The notes under the pieces are model-generated. The model saw nothing but the letters and a program-made list of their open reading frames with translations, made no database searches and was not told the DNA's origin. Positions 1-5,191 of a stretch of 5,604 nucleotides of DNA are shown in pieces. Positions within the stretch are counted from its first letter, which is position 1; each line of letters opens with the position of its first letter. Source of the DNA: DASQLQ01 sp035629935 (GTDB lineage: Bacteria; Actinomycetota; CADDZG01; WHSQ01). Location of the stretch: positions 1 through 5,604 of the forward strand of contig DASQLQ010000134.1 of assembly GCA_035629935.1 (NCBI GenBank), in the 5' to 3' direction. The position numbers and the translations under genes were made by a program.

Positions 1-603
1 GCGGCTCTCTACATCCCACTTGGCTTCCCCCATGCGGCCAAAGCCACAGCGGTTGCGTCCGCGCACCTGACCGTCGGCATCCTGACTCACGAATCGATCG
101 AGGTTTTCCGCCAGCTCGTCGCTCTCGCCGAGCGGGAGCCGGCCTTCAAAGAGCGCTTGCCGGTAGGCGTGGCCCACGAACCGAGCGCGCTGAGGTCGCT
201 TGTCGAGAACCAGCTCGACGAGGTGCGGTCGTGGCTCGACAAGATCGACGTCGACGAGCTCGCCATGCGCGTTGCCGCCAAAGTGGCCTCGAGCAAGCAA
301 CCGATCGTGCGCGGACAACTGCGACAGTTCGAAGCGTTGGAGCACATCACAGAGGACACCGAAGTCGAGCAGCGCAGGGGAGCGATCTGTCTCCTGTTCC
401 CACAGGACTCGATTCTTAAGGTGATGCTCGTCGATCGTGTGCTCGAGATGCCTCTCGGGATCCGTCCCGCCATGGAAATGATCGCGCAACAAGGACGCCT
501 GCGCGTGAGTGACCTGCACGAGTTCCTCGAGCCCGCCAGCGCGATCGTTCTCGTGCGGCGCCTGGTCCGAGAGGGGCTACTCGAGGTCATTCTTGACCAC
601 TGA
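1..603 (+). CDS. JmjC/cupin_4-type 2-oxoglutarate oxygenase-like protein, C-terminal part (5' end outside window)
   Basis: The frame is open from base 1 to TGA at 601-603, giving 200 residues of a longer protein. The first residues carry an LYIPLGFPH segment (residues 3-11) followed by ASAHLTVGI. This matches the last strands of the JmjC/cupin_4 fold (PF08007-like, the ROXA/MINA53/NO66 group), where the His after the 'P-x-G-[FW]-x' turn is the third Fe(II) ligand. The HxD pair and the 2-oxoglutarate-binding residues would lie upstream and cannot be checked. The rest is mostly helical, and about residues 160-198 (GRLRVSDLHEFL, then LVRRLVREGLLEV) look like the winged-helix tail seen in that group. 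Known members hydroxylate ribosomal proteins; that substrate is not shown here. The next gene begins inside this one's last codons, suggesting co-translation. The family call is fairly secure; the activity is inferred. Confidence 0.75.
   Translation, partial: AALYIPLGFPHAAKATAVASAHLTVGILTHESIEVFRQLVALAEREPAFKERLPVGVAHEPSALRSLVENQLDEVRSWLDKIDVDELAMRVAAKVASSKQPIVRGQLRQFEALEHITEDTEVEQRRGAICLLFPQDSILKVMLVDRVLEMPLGIRPAMEMIAQQGRLRVSDLHEFLEPASAIVLVRRLVREGLLEVILDH
583..587 (+). promoter_or_regulatory. Ribosome binding site supporting a TTG start at 593
   Basis: GAGGT lies five bases before TTG 593-595, inside the last codons of the upstream gene. It decides the start of the sucrase/ferredoxin-like gene. 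The frame is open further up to a GTG at 509, but no ATG or GTG lies between, and the upstream residues look like a low-complexity shadow of the cupin gene. Confidence 0.55.
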
Positions 604-1492
604 GCCCTTCCGCTGTTCGGACGCATCTGTCGACCGCGGCGAAGACATATTCGGCACAGCATCCTTCGTGCGCCGCTGGCTGCTGGTTGAGCAACCCGGG
701 GCTTGGGGTTTCGACGCCGTTACCCAGAGCCGCTTTCCACACGACATCGCGGCCGAGCTAAAAGCGAAGACACGCAAGCTCGGCATCCGCCTCATCTTGA
801 TCCGCAGGGGAGCGCGGCTCGCCCACCCGAAACGTCAGTGCTACTTCGTGCGAACGGACGAAGACAGTCGATACATCGCGCACATGGAACTGAAGCGACC
901 GCGTGACTTGCTCGACCTCGATCTTCGTCCTCTATTGGAAGGAGGATCGATCGAAGGGGCGACGCCACACTCCAATCCCGTCTTCCTCGTCTGCACGCAT
1001 GGTCGTCACGACGCGTGCTGCTCGATCAGGGGCAACACCGTCTCTCGCGTCGCTTGCGACGAGCCCGGTTTCGATACGTGGGAGTGCTCACACATCGGCG
1101 GCGATCGCTTTGCAGCCAACCTCGTCTGTTTCCCTCACGGCCTCTACTACGGACGCGTCGACTCGACGGATGTGGTCGACCTGATGGAGGGCTTCAGGAA
1201 AGGGTCGGTGTCGCTCGACCATTTCCGCGGCCGTGCCTGTCACCTGTTCCCGGTACAAGCGGCAGAGTATTTCGTGCGACGGGAGCGTGGGCTTAAGAAA
1301 CTGGACGATCTCGTTTACCGCGGCATGGAACCGACCGAGCGCGGGCTCGCGGCCGCGTTCGCGTTAGCGGACGGCCGATTCGTCGAGGCCGAGGTTGCGG
1401 TGATCCGCACGGATACAGGGATCCTCACCTGTTCGGCGACCCATCCTCACGCGATCCCGCGTTACGAATTGCTTGGGATCACAGACGTCTAG
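593..1492 (+). CDS. Sucrase/ferredoxin-like family protein (thioredoxin-like 2Fe-2S domain)
   Basis: With the TTG start this is 299 residues, a normal length for the Suc_Fer-like family (PF06999, related to yeast Apd1). The N-terminus RCSDAS (7-12) and VRRWLLVEQPGAWG (26-39) are typical of the family. The core has CTHGRHDACC (134-143), followed by WECSHIGGDRFAANLV (163-178) and PHGLYYGRV (181-189). C134, C142/C143, H167 and possibly C165 or C179 are candidate cluster ligands. Apd1-type proteins bind a [2Fe-2S] cluster through Cys and His; there the second His of an HxGGH motif is a ligand, while here that place is D171. The C-terminal ~80 residues look like a separate small alpha/beta domain. 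The protein should be cytosolic, with a redox or electron-transfer role; the name 'sucrase' is historical and no sugar hydrolysis is implied. It overlaps the JmjC-like gene by 11 bases and ends tail-to-tail with the DoxX gene. Confidence 0.88.
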   Translation: MTTEPFRCSDASVDRGEDIFGTASFVRRWLLVEQPGAWGFDAVTQSRFPHDIAAELKAKTRKLGIRLILIRRGARLAHPKRQCYFVRTDEDSRYIAHMELKRPRDLLDLDLRPLLEGGSIEGATPHSNPVFLVCTHGRHDACCSIRGNTVSRVACDEPGFDTWECSHIGGDRFAANLVCFPHGLYYGRVDSTDVVDLMEGFRKGSVSLDHFRGRACHLFPVQAAEYFVRRERGLKKLDDLVYRGMEPTERGLAAAFALADGRFVEAEVAVIRTDTGILTCSATHPHAIPRYELLGITDV

Positions 1493-1851
1493 TCGGCCTG
1501 CTTTCTCGCCACCTTGTGGGCCCAGTAGACGAAAAGAGCCTGGAACGGCAAGCGAGCCCAGAGAGCTGCTTCCGGCAACCTCGGATACTTCTCCGCATTG
1601 ATCGCCATGTGCACGTTCGCCGGGAAGATCGCGATCAGCACGGCGATGAGGAAGTACCCACCCGGCCTCCGCGTCCGTGGATGCAGAGTCATCAGCGCCG
1701 CAACCATCTCGGCCACTCCCGAGACGTAAACGACCTCACGGTCGGCCGAGATGTAGTCGGGGAGTATCGCCTCGTAGAACTCGGGATTGATGAAGTGGTT
1801 GAGCCCCAACAGGAACATCACCGGCCCGCAAAAGAATCTCGCCAAACGCAT
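1489..1851 (-). CDS. DoxX-like small integral membrane protein
   Basis: The protein has 120 residues with four hydrophobic segments, at about 4-21, 40-56, 66-84 and 97-114. The first, FLLGLNHFINPEFY (13-26), together with YVSGVAEMVAALMTL (42-56), HPRTRRPGGY (57-66) and IAIFPANVHMAIN (73-85), is characteristic of the DoxX/COG4270 membrane family. Family members are mostly uncharacterised; some DoxX proteins have been tied to redox or oxidative-stress complexes, but nothing here fixes a function. The start is ATG at 1851, with AAGGT six bases upstream. The gene is transcribed away from the exported-protein gene at 1913 and convergently with the sucrase/ferredoxin-like gene. Its TAG stop is the reverse complement of bases 1489-1491, so both genes end within the same four bases. 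Family confidence is high. Confidence 0.88.
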   Translation of the reverse strand: MRLARFFCGPVMFLLGLNHFINPEFYEAILPDYISADREVVYVSGVAEMVAALMTLHPRTRRPGGYFLIAVLIAIFPANVHMAINAEKYPRLPEAALWARLPFQALFVYWAHKVARKQAD

Positions 1852-1912
1852 CTATGGACCTTATTGGGGAGAACGGGCAGGACAGCACGTCCGCCATCTA
1901 GAACCTGTCCCT
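1852..1912. promoter_or_regulatory. Divergent spacer with inverted repeat GGACAG/CTGTCC
   Basis: These 61 bases must hold the start signals of both the DoxX-like gene (-) and the exported-protein gene (+). A perfect six-base inverted repeat, GGACAG at 1880-1885 and CTGTCC at 1905-1910, has a 19-base spacer. The right arm ends two bases before ATG 1913, so a bound protein or an RNA stem there would cover the start region. A shorter GGAC/GTCC repeat (1880-1883, 1889-1892) and a TCTAGA palindrome (1897-1902) lie within it. I cannot identify convincing -35/-10 boxes. The operator role is a guess; a six-base arm can arise by chance. Confidence 0.3.
1858..1862 (-). promoter_or_regulatory. Ribosome binding site of the DoxX-like gene
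   Basis: On the minus strand AAGGT stands six bases before the ATG at 1851, a standard spacing. It supports this start and places the DoxX leader inside the 61-base divergent spacer. Confidence 0.5.
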
Positions 1913-2539
1913 ATGAAGAAAACTCTGATCCTGCTTCTCGTCTCCGCTCTCACCGCCGCGGCTCTGGCGGCCCCCGCCGGCGCGAGGAAGACCATCCACA
2001 CCGCCCTCTACTTCCACGGCAGATTGCCGCTCGGCGAGGCCGAGATGCCTGAGAACACCGTCGGCTTCACTTTCATGAAGATGGACACCACAAAACCGAC
2101 GAACCCGGACCCCAAGTCGCAGGCCTTCGGATGGGGCAACACCGCCTGTGCGGGCAACCATTTCTTCCCCCAGTGGGTGGCACCCGTTCAGGGAACGATC
2201 GTCGGCGACCTCAAGATCGTTTTCACAACCGTTTCGAATGCCCAGGACATCGATGTCCGCCTGTTCCCAACGAGCACCCAGCGTTGCGCCAACGATTACC
2301 GTCCTCCTATGAAGTCGGAGACGGTGACGCTGCCGAACGGACAAGCCGAGACCATCGTTGTGTTCAAGGACGTTCGCATCAAGGCGATCGGCGCGCTCAT
2401 GGTCCAGTTCTCGCCCACGATGATCAGCAACCTCGACACGCCCGGCGGCGGTCGGATCCTGTATGACTCGACGAGTGCGCTTTCCCGCATCGAGTTCGAT
2501 TGCATCCCACCAAAAGGTGCATCCGCCTGCGCCCCCTGA
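1913..2539 (+). CDS. Exported protein of unknown family, four cysteines
   Basis: The ATG at 1913 gives 208 residues beginning with a clear signal peptide: MKK, a hydrophobic core of about residues 4-20, and an APAGA site near residue 24. The in-frame ATG at 1787 would add 42 charged residues and overlap the DoxX gene, so 1913 is preferred even though the ribosome binding site is weak. The mature part is beta-rich. After a GWGNTACAGNHFFPQW segment (73-88) come alternating strands (GDLKIVF 98-104, IDVRLFP 113-119, ETIVVFKDVRI 146-156, ALMVQFSP 161-168) and a C-terminal RILYDSTSALSRIEFDC (181-197). C79, C125, C197 and C206 could form two disulfides, fitting an extracytoplasmic location. The pattern suggests a beta-sandwich, possibly binding-type, domain; I recognise no catalytic motif and no named family. 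The GT87 gene starts within its 3' end, so they are probably co-expressed. Confidence 0.8.
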   Translation: MKKTLILLLVSALTAAALAAPAGARKTIHTALYFHGRLPLGEAEMPENTVGFTFMKMDTTKPTNPDPKSQAFGWGNTACAGNHFFPQWVAPVQGTIVGDLKIVFTTVSNAQDIDVRLFPTSTQRCANDYRPPMKSETVTLPNGQAETIVVFKDVRIKAIGALMVQFSPTMISNLDTPGGGRILYDSTSALSRIEFDCIPPKGASACAP

Positions 2540-3699
2540 AATCCAGAGCACGAACCACCCTCATCTGTGTAGGCGTTTGCATCGTCTTTTTGCTCGCCGG
2601 CTACGAGATGAAGGATTGCTTCAGCGGCCGTGACCTTCCGGCGCTGCCCAAGCTCTGCTGGTCGGACGCGAACTTCCTCTATGAAGCGCGGGGGATCGAC
2701 CGCAACGCGTTCCCCTATGTCGAGGTCGAGACCCTCGAGTACCCGGTCCTGACCGGTCTCTATCTATGGGCGGTCGGTTTGCCCGTGAACAGCATGGTCG
2801 ATTTCTTCAAGCTCAACGCGCTGATCCTCGGGCTCGTAGCGATCGGGATAGCGGCTTTCTTGTCGAGGTCCCATGGATACCGGGCCCTGTTGTGGGCCGG
2901 AGCCCCCGCACTGGCCTTCTACGCGTTCCTCAACTTCGATGTGCTCGCCGTCGCTGCATCGTTGGTGGGCTTCTGGCTCTGGCGCAGGGAGAAACCCGGG
3001 GGAGCGGCCATCGCATTCGCGATCGGGGCCTGCCTGAAGCTCTATCCCGGACTGTTCCTGATCCCGCTCGTCTTTCAGGAGCTAAGCGCCCGGCGATACA
3101 AGCGCGCCATCGCAACGTCGGTAGCGGGGGCTACAACGCTCGCTGCGATCAACGTTCCATTCATGGTGGCGAACTTCGATGGGTGGAAGAGCTTCCTGGC
3201 GTTCTACAGAGACCGGCCTCCGAACGGCGACAGCGTCTGGAACTTCGTGATGGACACGGTCGGTCTCTCGATCCCGATAGTGAACACGCTCTCCCAACTG
3301 CTGGTCGGGATCTTCGTGATGGGGGCGCTCTACATCGCGCACAAGCGATTCCAGACATCTCACACGTATCCGTTTCTTGAAGTGTGCGCGGCGATCGTCG
3401 TCATCCTGCTCATGTGGAGCAAGGTTCATTCACCCCAGTTCGTACTGTGGCTCCTGCCGTTCTTCGTGCTACTCGAGATGAGGATCGGATGGTGGCTCGC
3501 CTACATCGCAGTCGATGCGTGGGTCTATCTAGCCCTCGACGGCCAGCTTCCGATCGTGAGCGACCTGGTCTCAGCGGACGCGGCTATCGGTGTCCTCTTG
3601 AGGGCCATTCTCTTGTTCGCCCTGTTCGTCACACTCGCCCGTCGCATCCAGACGGGGTCCCCGGCCAACGGCCTGGAGACGGCTAACAATTCCGTCTGA
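2500..3699 (+). CDS. GT87-type polytopic membrane glycosyltransferase (DUF2029-like)
   Basis: There are up to 399 residues with about nine to eleven hydrophobic segments, the first near 19-35. Family features are an extracytoplasmic loop with SDANFLYEARG (55-65), EYPVLTGLYLW (80-90), LNFDVLA (144-150), GACLKLYPGLFLIP (176-189) and WSKVHSPQFVLWLLPF (306-321). These are typical of the GT-C fold family GT87 (PF09594), which uses polyprenyl-phosphate sugars such as polyprenol-phosphate mannose on the outer face of the membrane. D56 and E80 in the first loop are candidate catalytic acids. The acceptor cannot be told from sequence, though cell-envelope glycan or glycolipid is likely. The start is uncertain. 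TTG 2500 has only a weak GAG before it and overlaps the upstream gene by 40 bases; CTG 2527 has AAAAGG nine bases upstream and gives 390 residues. The 3' end overlaps the convergent gene by 17 bases. Confidence 0.85.
   Translation: MHPTKRCIRLRPLKSRARTTLICVGVCIVFLLAGYEMKDCFSGRDLPALPKLCWSDANFLYEARGIDRNAFPYVEVETLEYPVLTGLYLWAVGLPVNSMVDFFKLNALILGLVAIGIAAFLSRSHGYRALLWAGAPALAFYAFLNFDVLAVAASLVGFWLWRREKPGGAAIAFAIGACLKLYPGLFLIPLVFQELSARRYKRAIATSVAGATTLAAINVPFMVANFDGWKSFLAFYRDRPPNGDSVWNFVMDTVGLSIPIVNTLSQLLVGIFVMGALYIAHKRFQTSHTYPFLEVCAAIVVILLMWSKVHSPQFVLWLLPFFVLLEMRIGWWLAYIAVDAWVYLALDGQLPIVSDLVSADAAIGVLLRAILLFALFVTLARRIQTGSPANGLETANNSV
2512..2517 (+). promoter_or_regulatory. Possible ribosome binding site inside the end of the upstream gene
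   Basis: AAAAGG at 2512-2517 is the best Shine-Dalgarno-like string near the GT87 start. Nine bases later is CTG 2527, a rare start codon. If it is used, the protein begins MRPLKSRAR just before the first membrane helix. It competes with TTG 2500, which has a poorer site. Confidence 0.3.
3677..3697. terminator. Small hairpin in the convergent gene overlap, possible bidirectional terminator
   Basis: AGACGG (3677-3682) and CCGTCT (3692-3697) are perfect inverse complements with a nine-base loop. The loop carries the TAG stop of the minus-strand gene, and the right arm runs into the TGA of the GT87 gene. Its placement between two converging genes suits a bidirectional terminator, but the stem is only six pairs and neither side has a proper T run (GAGTTTC on the plus side). 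Chance is a real alternative. Confidence 0.3.
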
Positions 3700-4321
3700 G
3701 TTTCGACTCCAACGACGCTCCCGCATTGGGTTCGGACTGGGTCGCCGGGTCCCACCACATCTGTATACCGACCGCGAACGTGACCGGCTTCGTGGTGGCT
3801 CCCTCCCACACGGACTTGAAGAAGCGACCCCCTTGCGCGGTGCTGTTCGAGAACTTTCCGGGAAGCACCTGGAACTTCTGCTTGATCGCCGCCGCGGAAG
3901 GTTGTGGTTTGGCGTTCGGAGTTCCATTGAGCTTGACCGTCACCGCGCGTGAGGAGCCGAAGCTGCCCTTGGCCGAAGCCTTCCTCACGATGTGTTTGTC
4001 GTTATTCAAGACGCCGGACTCCGCCCACTTGAGACACCAGCCGTTGCGCGGGCTGAAGTACGTCTGCACCCATGCCACTCCCCAGTCTCGGTCGCTGGAG
4101 TCTTTCGCGGGGTCGTACTGATACAGCCACAGACACTTGCGCGTAACAATGCCGACCTCGCCGGTGTCCGAGCGCGTTTTGACCGGGTCCTCGCAACCCT
4201 TCCGTTCGAGCACCAGGGGGCCGGAGACCGATGGCTCTTTGCGCGCGTCGGGTTCACCCACCGCCGGCGATGTAGCAAGAACGAGCGCTGCAGTTCCGAT
4301 CGCCACGAAGACACGCACCAT
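3683..4321 (-). CDS. Second exported protein of unknown family, ending in cysteine
   Basis: The ATG at 4321 gives 212 residues with an N-terminal signal peptide (MVRVFVAIGTAALVLATSPA, cleavage probably near AVG at 20-22). An in-frame ATG at 4363 would prepend 14 charged residues and run 41 bases into the amidotransferase gene, so it is rejected. The mature part has C43, C63, C96 and C212, enough for two disulfides; C212 is the very last residue. Aromatic-rich strands (CLWLYQYDP 63-71, WGVAWVQTYFSPRNGWCLKW 80-99) are followed by a segment of basic, Ser and Thr residues, and by a C-terminal VTFAVGIQMWWDP stretch. I recognise no family or active site; binding or envelope roles are only guesses. 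It follows the amidotransferase stop by one base and so is probably the second gene of that operon. It shares no obvious similarity with the other exported protein at 1913-2539. Confidence 0.78.
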   Translation of the reverse strand: MVRVFVAIGTAALVLATSPAVGEPDARKEPSVSGPLVLERKGCEDPVKTRSDTGEVGIVTRKCLWLYQYDPAKDSSDRDWGVAWVQTYFSPRNGWCLKWAESGVLNNDKHIVRKASAKGSFGSSRAVTVKLNGTPNAKPQPSAAAIKQKFQVLPGKFSNSTAQGGRFFKSVWEGATTKPVTFAVGIQMWWDPATQSEPNAGASLESKLRRNC

Positions 4322-4322
4322 C

Positions 4323-5018
4323 TCAGAGCGTCTCCACGAATCGACGAGCAACATCTCGGCCACGCACCTGCTGCTGGCCGAGCATCTGCTCAGCCTGAGC
4401 CACCACAGCTTCCTTCGACACTCCCCAGTCCTGCTCGAGGTTCGGCGTATCGATGCACCAGTTCTCGACCTCGGTCATCGTGACCTCGAGATGGAACTGC
4501 ACCCCATAGGCCCTCTCACCTACCCGGAAGGCCTGCACCGCCACAGTGTCACCCTCGAACAACAGGTCGGCCCCCTCGGGCAGCCCGCACATGTCCTCGT
4601 GGAACTGGAAGACCTTCGAAGAGGGGGCGAATCCACCGAGCACCGGATCGGCCGAGCCCGCATCCGTCGCAGACACCTCGACGAAGCCGATCTCCTTGAT
4701 GGGGGAGCGGGTGACCTCGGCCCCCAAGGCTCGGGCCATCACCTGCGCACCAAGACAGACCCCGAGCACCGGCATCCCCGCTTCGACCGCGTCTCGGGTC
4801 AGATCTCGCACCGTCTTCAGGAACGGGTAGGAGTCCATTTCGTCCACATTCATCTCGCCGCCGAGCACTACCAGTCCCGATACATCTGACAGGTCGGGGA
4901 CGGAATCCTCTTTCCACGCATCCAGGTAATGCCAAGGCATCCCCCGAGCATCGAACTCTTCGCCCAGGACTCCCAGAGGACAGGTGGCCTGGTGGCGGAC
5001 GCACAGCAGCGGCTTCAT
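4323..5018 (-). CDS. Stand-alone class I glutamine amidotransferase (GMP synthase-like GATase domain)
   Basis: This is a 231-residue single-domain protein of the GATase class I fold (PF00117/COG0518). The nucleophile elbow GVCLGAQ places the catalytic Cys at C88. The GVQFHLEVT motif supplies H176 and E178, completing the Cys-His-Glu triad. VVLGGEMNVDE (50-60) is the oxyanion-side loop, and FQFHEDMCGLPEGA (137-150) is the conserved second half. The reaction expected is glutamine hydrolysis with transfer of ammonia, or a gamma-glutamyl peptidase-like reaction as known for some stand-alone relatives. No synthetase partner domain is fused or adjacent, so the acceptor is unknown. It should be cytosolic. 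The start is ATG 5018, with a GAGG-type site close by. It is the first gene of a two-gene unit with the exported protein and is divergent from the SnoaL-like gene. Confidence 0.9.
   Translation of the reverse strand: MKPLLCVRHQATCPLGVLGEEFDARGMPWHYLDAWKEDSVPDLSDVSGLVVLGGEMNVDEMDSYPFLKTVRDLTRDAVEAGMPVLGVCLGAQVMARALGAEVTRSPIKEIGFVEVSATDAGSADPVLGGFAPSSKVFQFHEDMCGLPEGADLLFEGDTVAVQAFRVGERAYGVQFHLEVTMTEVENWCIDTPNLEQDWGVSKEAVVAQAEQMLGQQQVRGRDVARRFVETL
4331..4335 (-). promoter_or_regulatory. Ribosome binding site of the second exported protein
   Basis: GGAGA on the minus strand lies nine bases before ATG 4321, within the last codons of the amidotransferase gene. It supports 4321 over the upstream ATG at 4363. 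Confidence 0.5.
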
Positions 5019-5020
5019 CG

Positions 5021-5026
5021 CTCCTC
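5021..5026 (-). promoter_or_regulatory. Ribosome binding site of the amidotransferase gene
   Basis: On the minus strand GAGGAG ends two bases before ATG 5018; its GAGG part is spaced by four. The spacing is tight but acceptable, and it supports this start. Confidence 0.45.
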
Positions 5027-5040
5027 AGTCTAGGCAGCGG

Positions 5041-5082
5041 TGCCCGGCTAACTAGCACTTTGTCCCCCGGGTTAGCAGGGGA
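5041..5082. repeat. Imperfect inverted repeat, 12-base arms
   Basis: Bases 5041-5052 and the reverse complement of 5071-5082 agree at 10 of 12 positions, including an unbroken GCTAAC/GTTAGC core, with an 18-base spacer. It lies 23 bases upstream of the amidotransferase ATG. It may be an operator or a leader stem of that gene; there is no T run to make it a terminator. Confidence 0.35.
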
Positions 5083-5138
5083 TAAGCGAATTTTCGACGA
5101 ACCCCCCAGAAGGATTTCGGAATCTCGCGTCACGCAGC

Positions 5139-5152
5139 ACGGTTATCACCGT
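5139..5152. promoter_or_regulatory. Dyad ACGGT-TATC-ACCGT, possible operator
   Basis: Two five-base inverse-complementary arms flank TATC, ending 39 bases before the SnoaL-like start. The size and place suit a repressor or activator site for that gene, but the arms are short and no regulator gene is nearby. Confidence 0.3.
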
Positions 5153-5180
5153 TAAGCGGATAGAGCATCTACCCGTCGGC

Positions 5181-5185
5181 GGGAG
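5181..5185 (+). promoter_or_regulatory. Ribosome binding site of the SnoaL-like gene, within a hairpin loop
   Basis: GGGAG lies six bases before ATG 5192, fixing the start. It sits mostly in the loop of a potential stem CCGTC (5173-5177) / GACGG (5185-5189), which would leave most of it exposed. Confidence 0.55.
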
Positions 5186-5191
5186 ACGGTC

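Larger units (their letters stand above)
5019..5191. promoter_or_regulatory. Divergent intergenic region with several small symmetric elements
   Basis: This is the longest non-coding stretch, 173 bases between two divergent genes, so it should carry both promoters. Its elements, from left to right, are an imperfect inverted repeat (5041-5052 with 5071-5082), a short CGAATTTTCG palindrome (5087-5096), a GGTTA...TAAGCG string that occurs twice (5070-5088 and 5141-5158), an ACGGT-TATC-ACCGT dyad (5139-5152), and a hairpin around the SnoaL ribosome site (5173-5189). No -35/-10 pair stands out on either strand. Confidence 0.5.

Noticed and set aside
509..592. Upstream extension of the sucrase/ferredoxin-like gene to GTG 509
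   Set aside because: The added 28 residues have a Ser/Pro/Arg-rich shadow composition. The family normally begins close to the RCSDAS motif, and TTG 593 has a good ribosome site.
87..662. A 191-codon open frame on the minus strand, opposite the JmjC-like gene
   Set aside because: The product is a Ser/Arg-rich composition typical of an antisense frame in GC-rich coding DNA, and the plus strand carries recognisable protein.
1516..2052. A 178-codon plus-strand frame across the DoxX gene
   Set aside because: It is antisense to a clear DoxX protein and runs into the exported-protein gene in another frame; the product is rich in Arg and His and has no domain-like pattern.
1898..2551. A 217-codon minus-strand frame opposite the exported-protein gene
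   Set aside because: The plus strand has a signal peptide, a stop near the GT87 start and an even set of cysteines. The minus product looks like a shadow rich in Gly, Arg, Asp and Val.
4322..4363. Longer start at ATG 4363 for the second exported protein
   Set aside because: It would put a charged 14-residue segment before the signal peptide and overlap the amidotransferase end; ATG 4321 has its own GGAGA.
4137..4889. A 250-codon plus-strand frame opposite the amidotransferase
   Set aside because: The minus strand encodes an intact catalytic triad; the plus frame is rich in His, Arg and Leu without a recognisable domain.
5027..5032. TAGACT on the minus strand as a -10 box for the amidotransferase gene
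   Set aside because: It lies only about nine bases before the start codon, overlaps the ribosome-site region, and has no -35 partner at 16-18 bases.
5153..5190. A tRNA-like string (GGATAGAGCATCTACC)
   Set aside because: It resembles a tRNA D-arm by eye, but there is no matching acceptor stem, anticodon arm or TTCGA T-loop in register.
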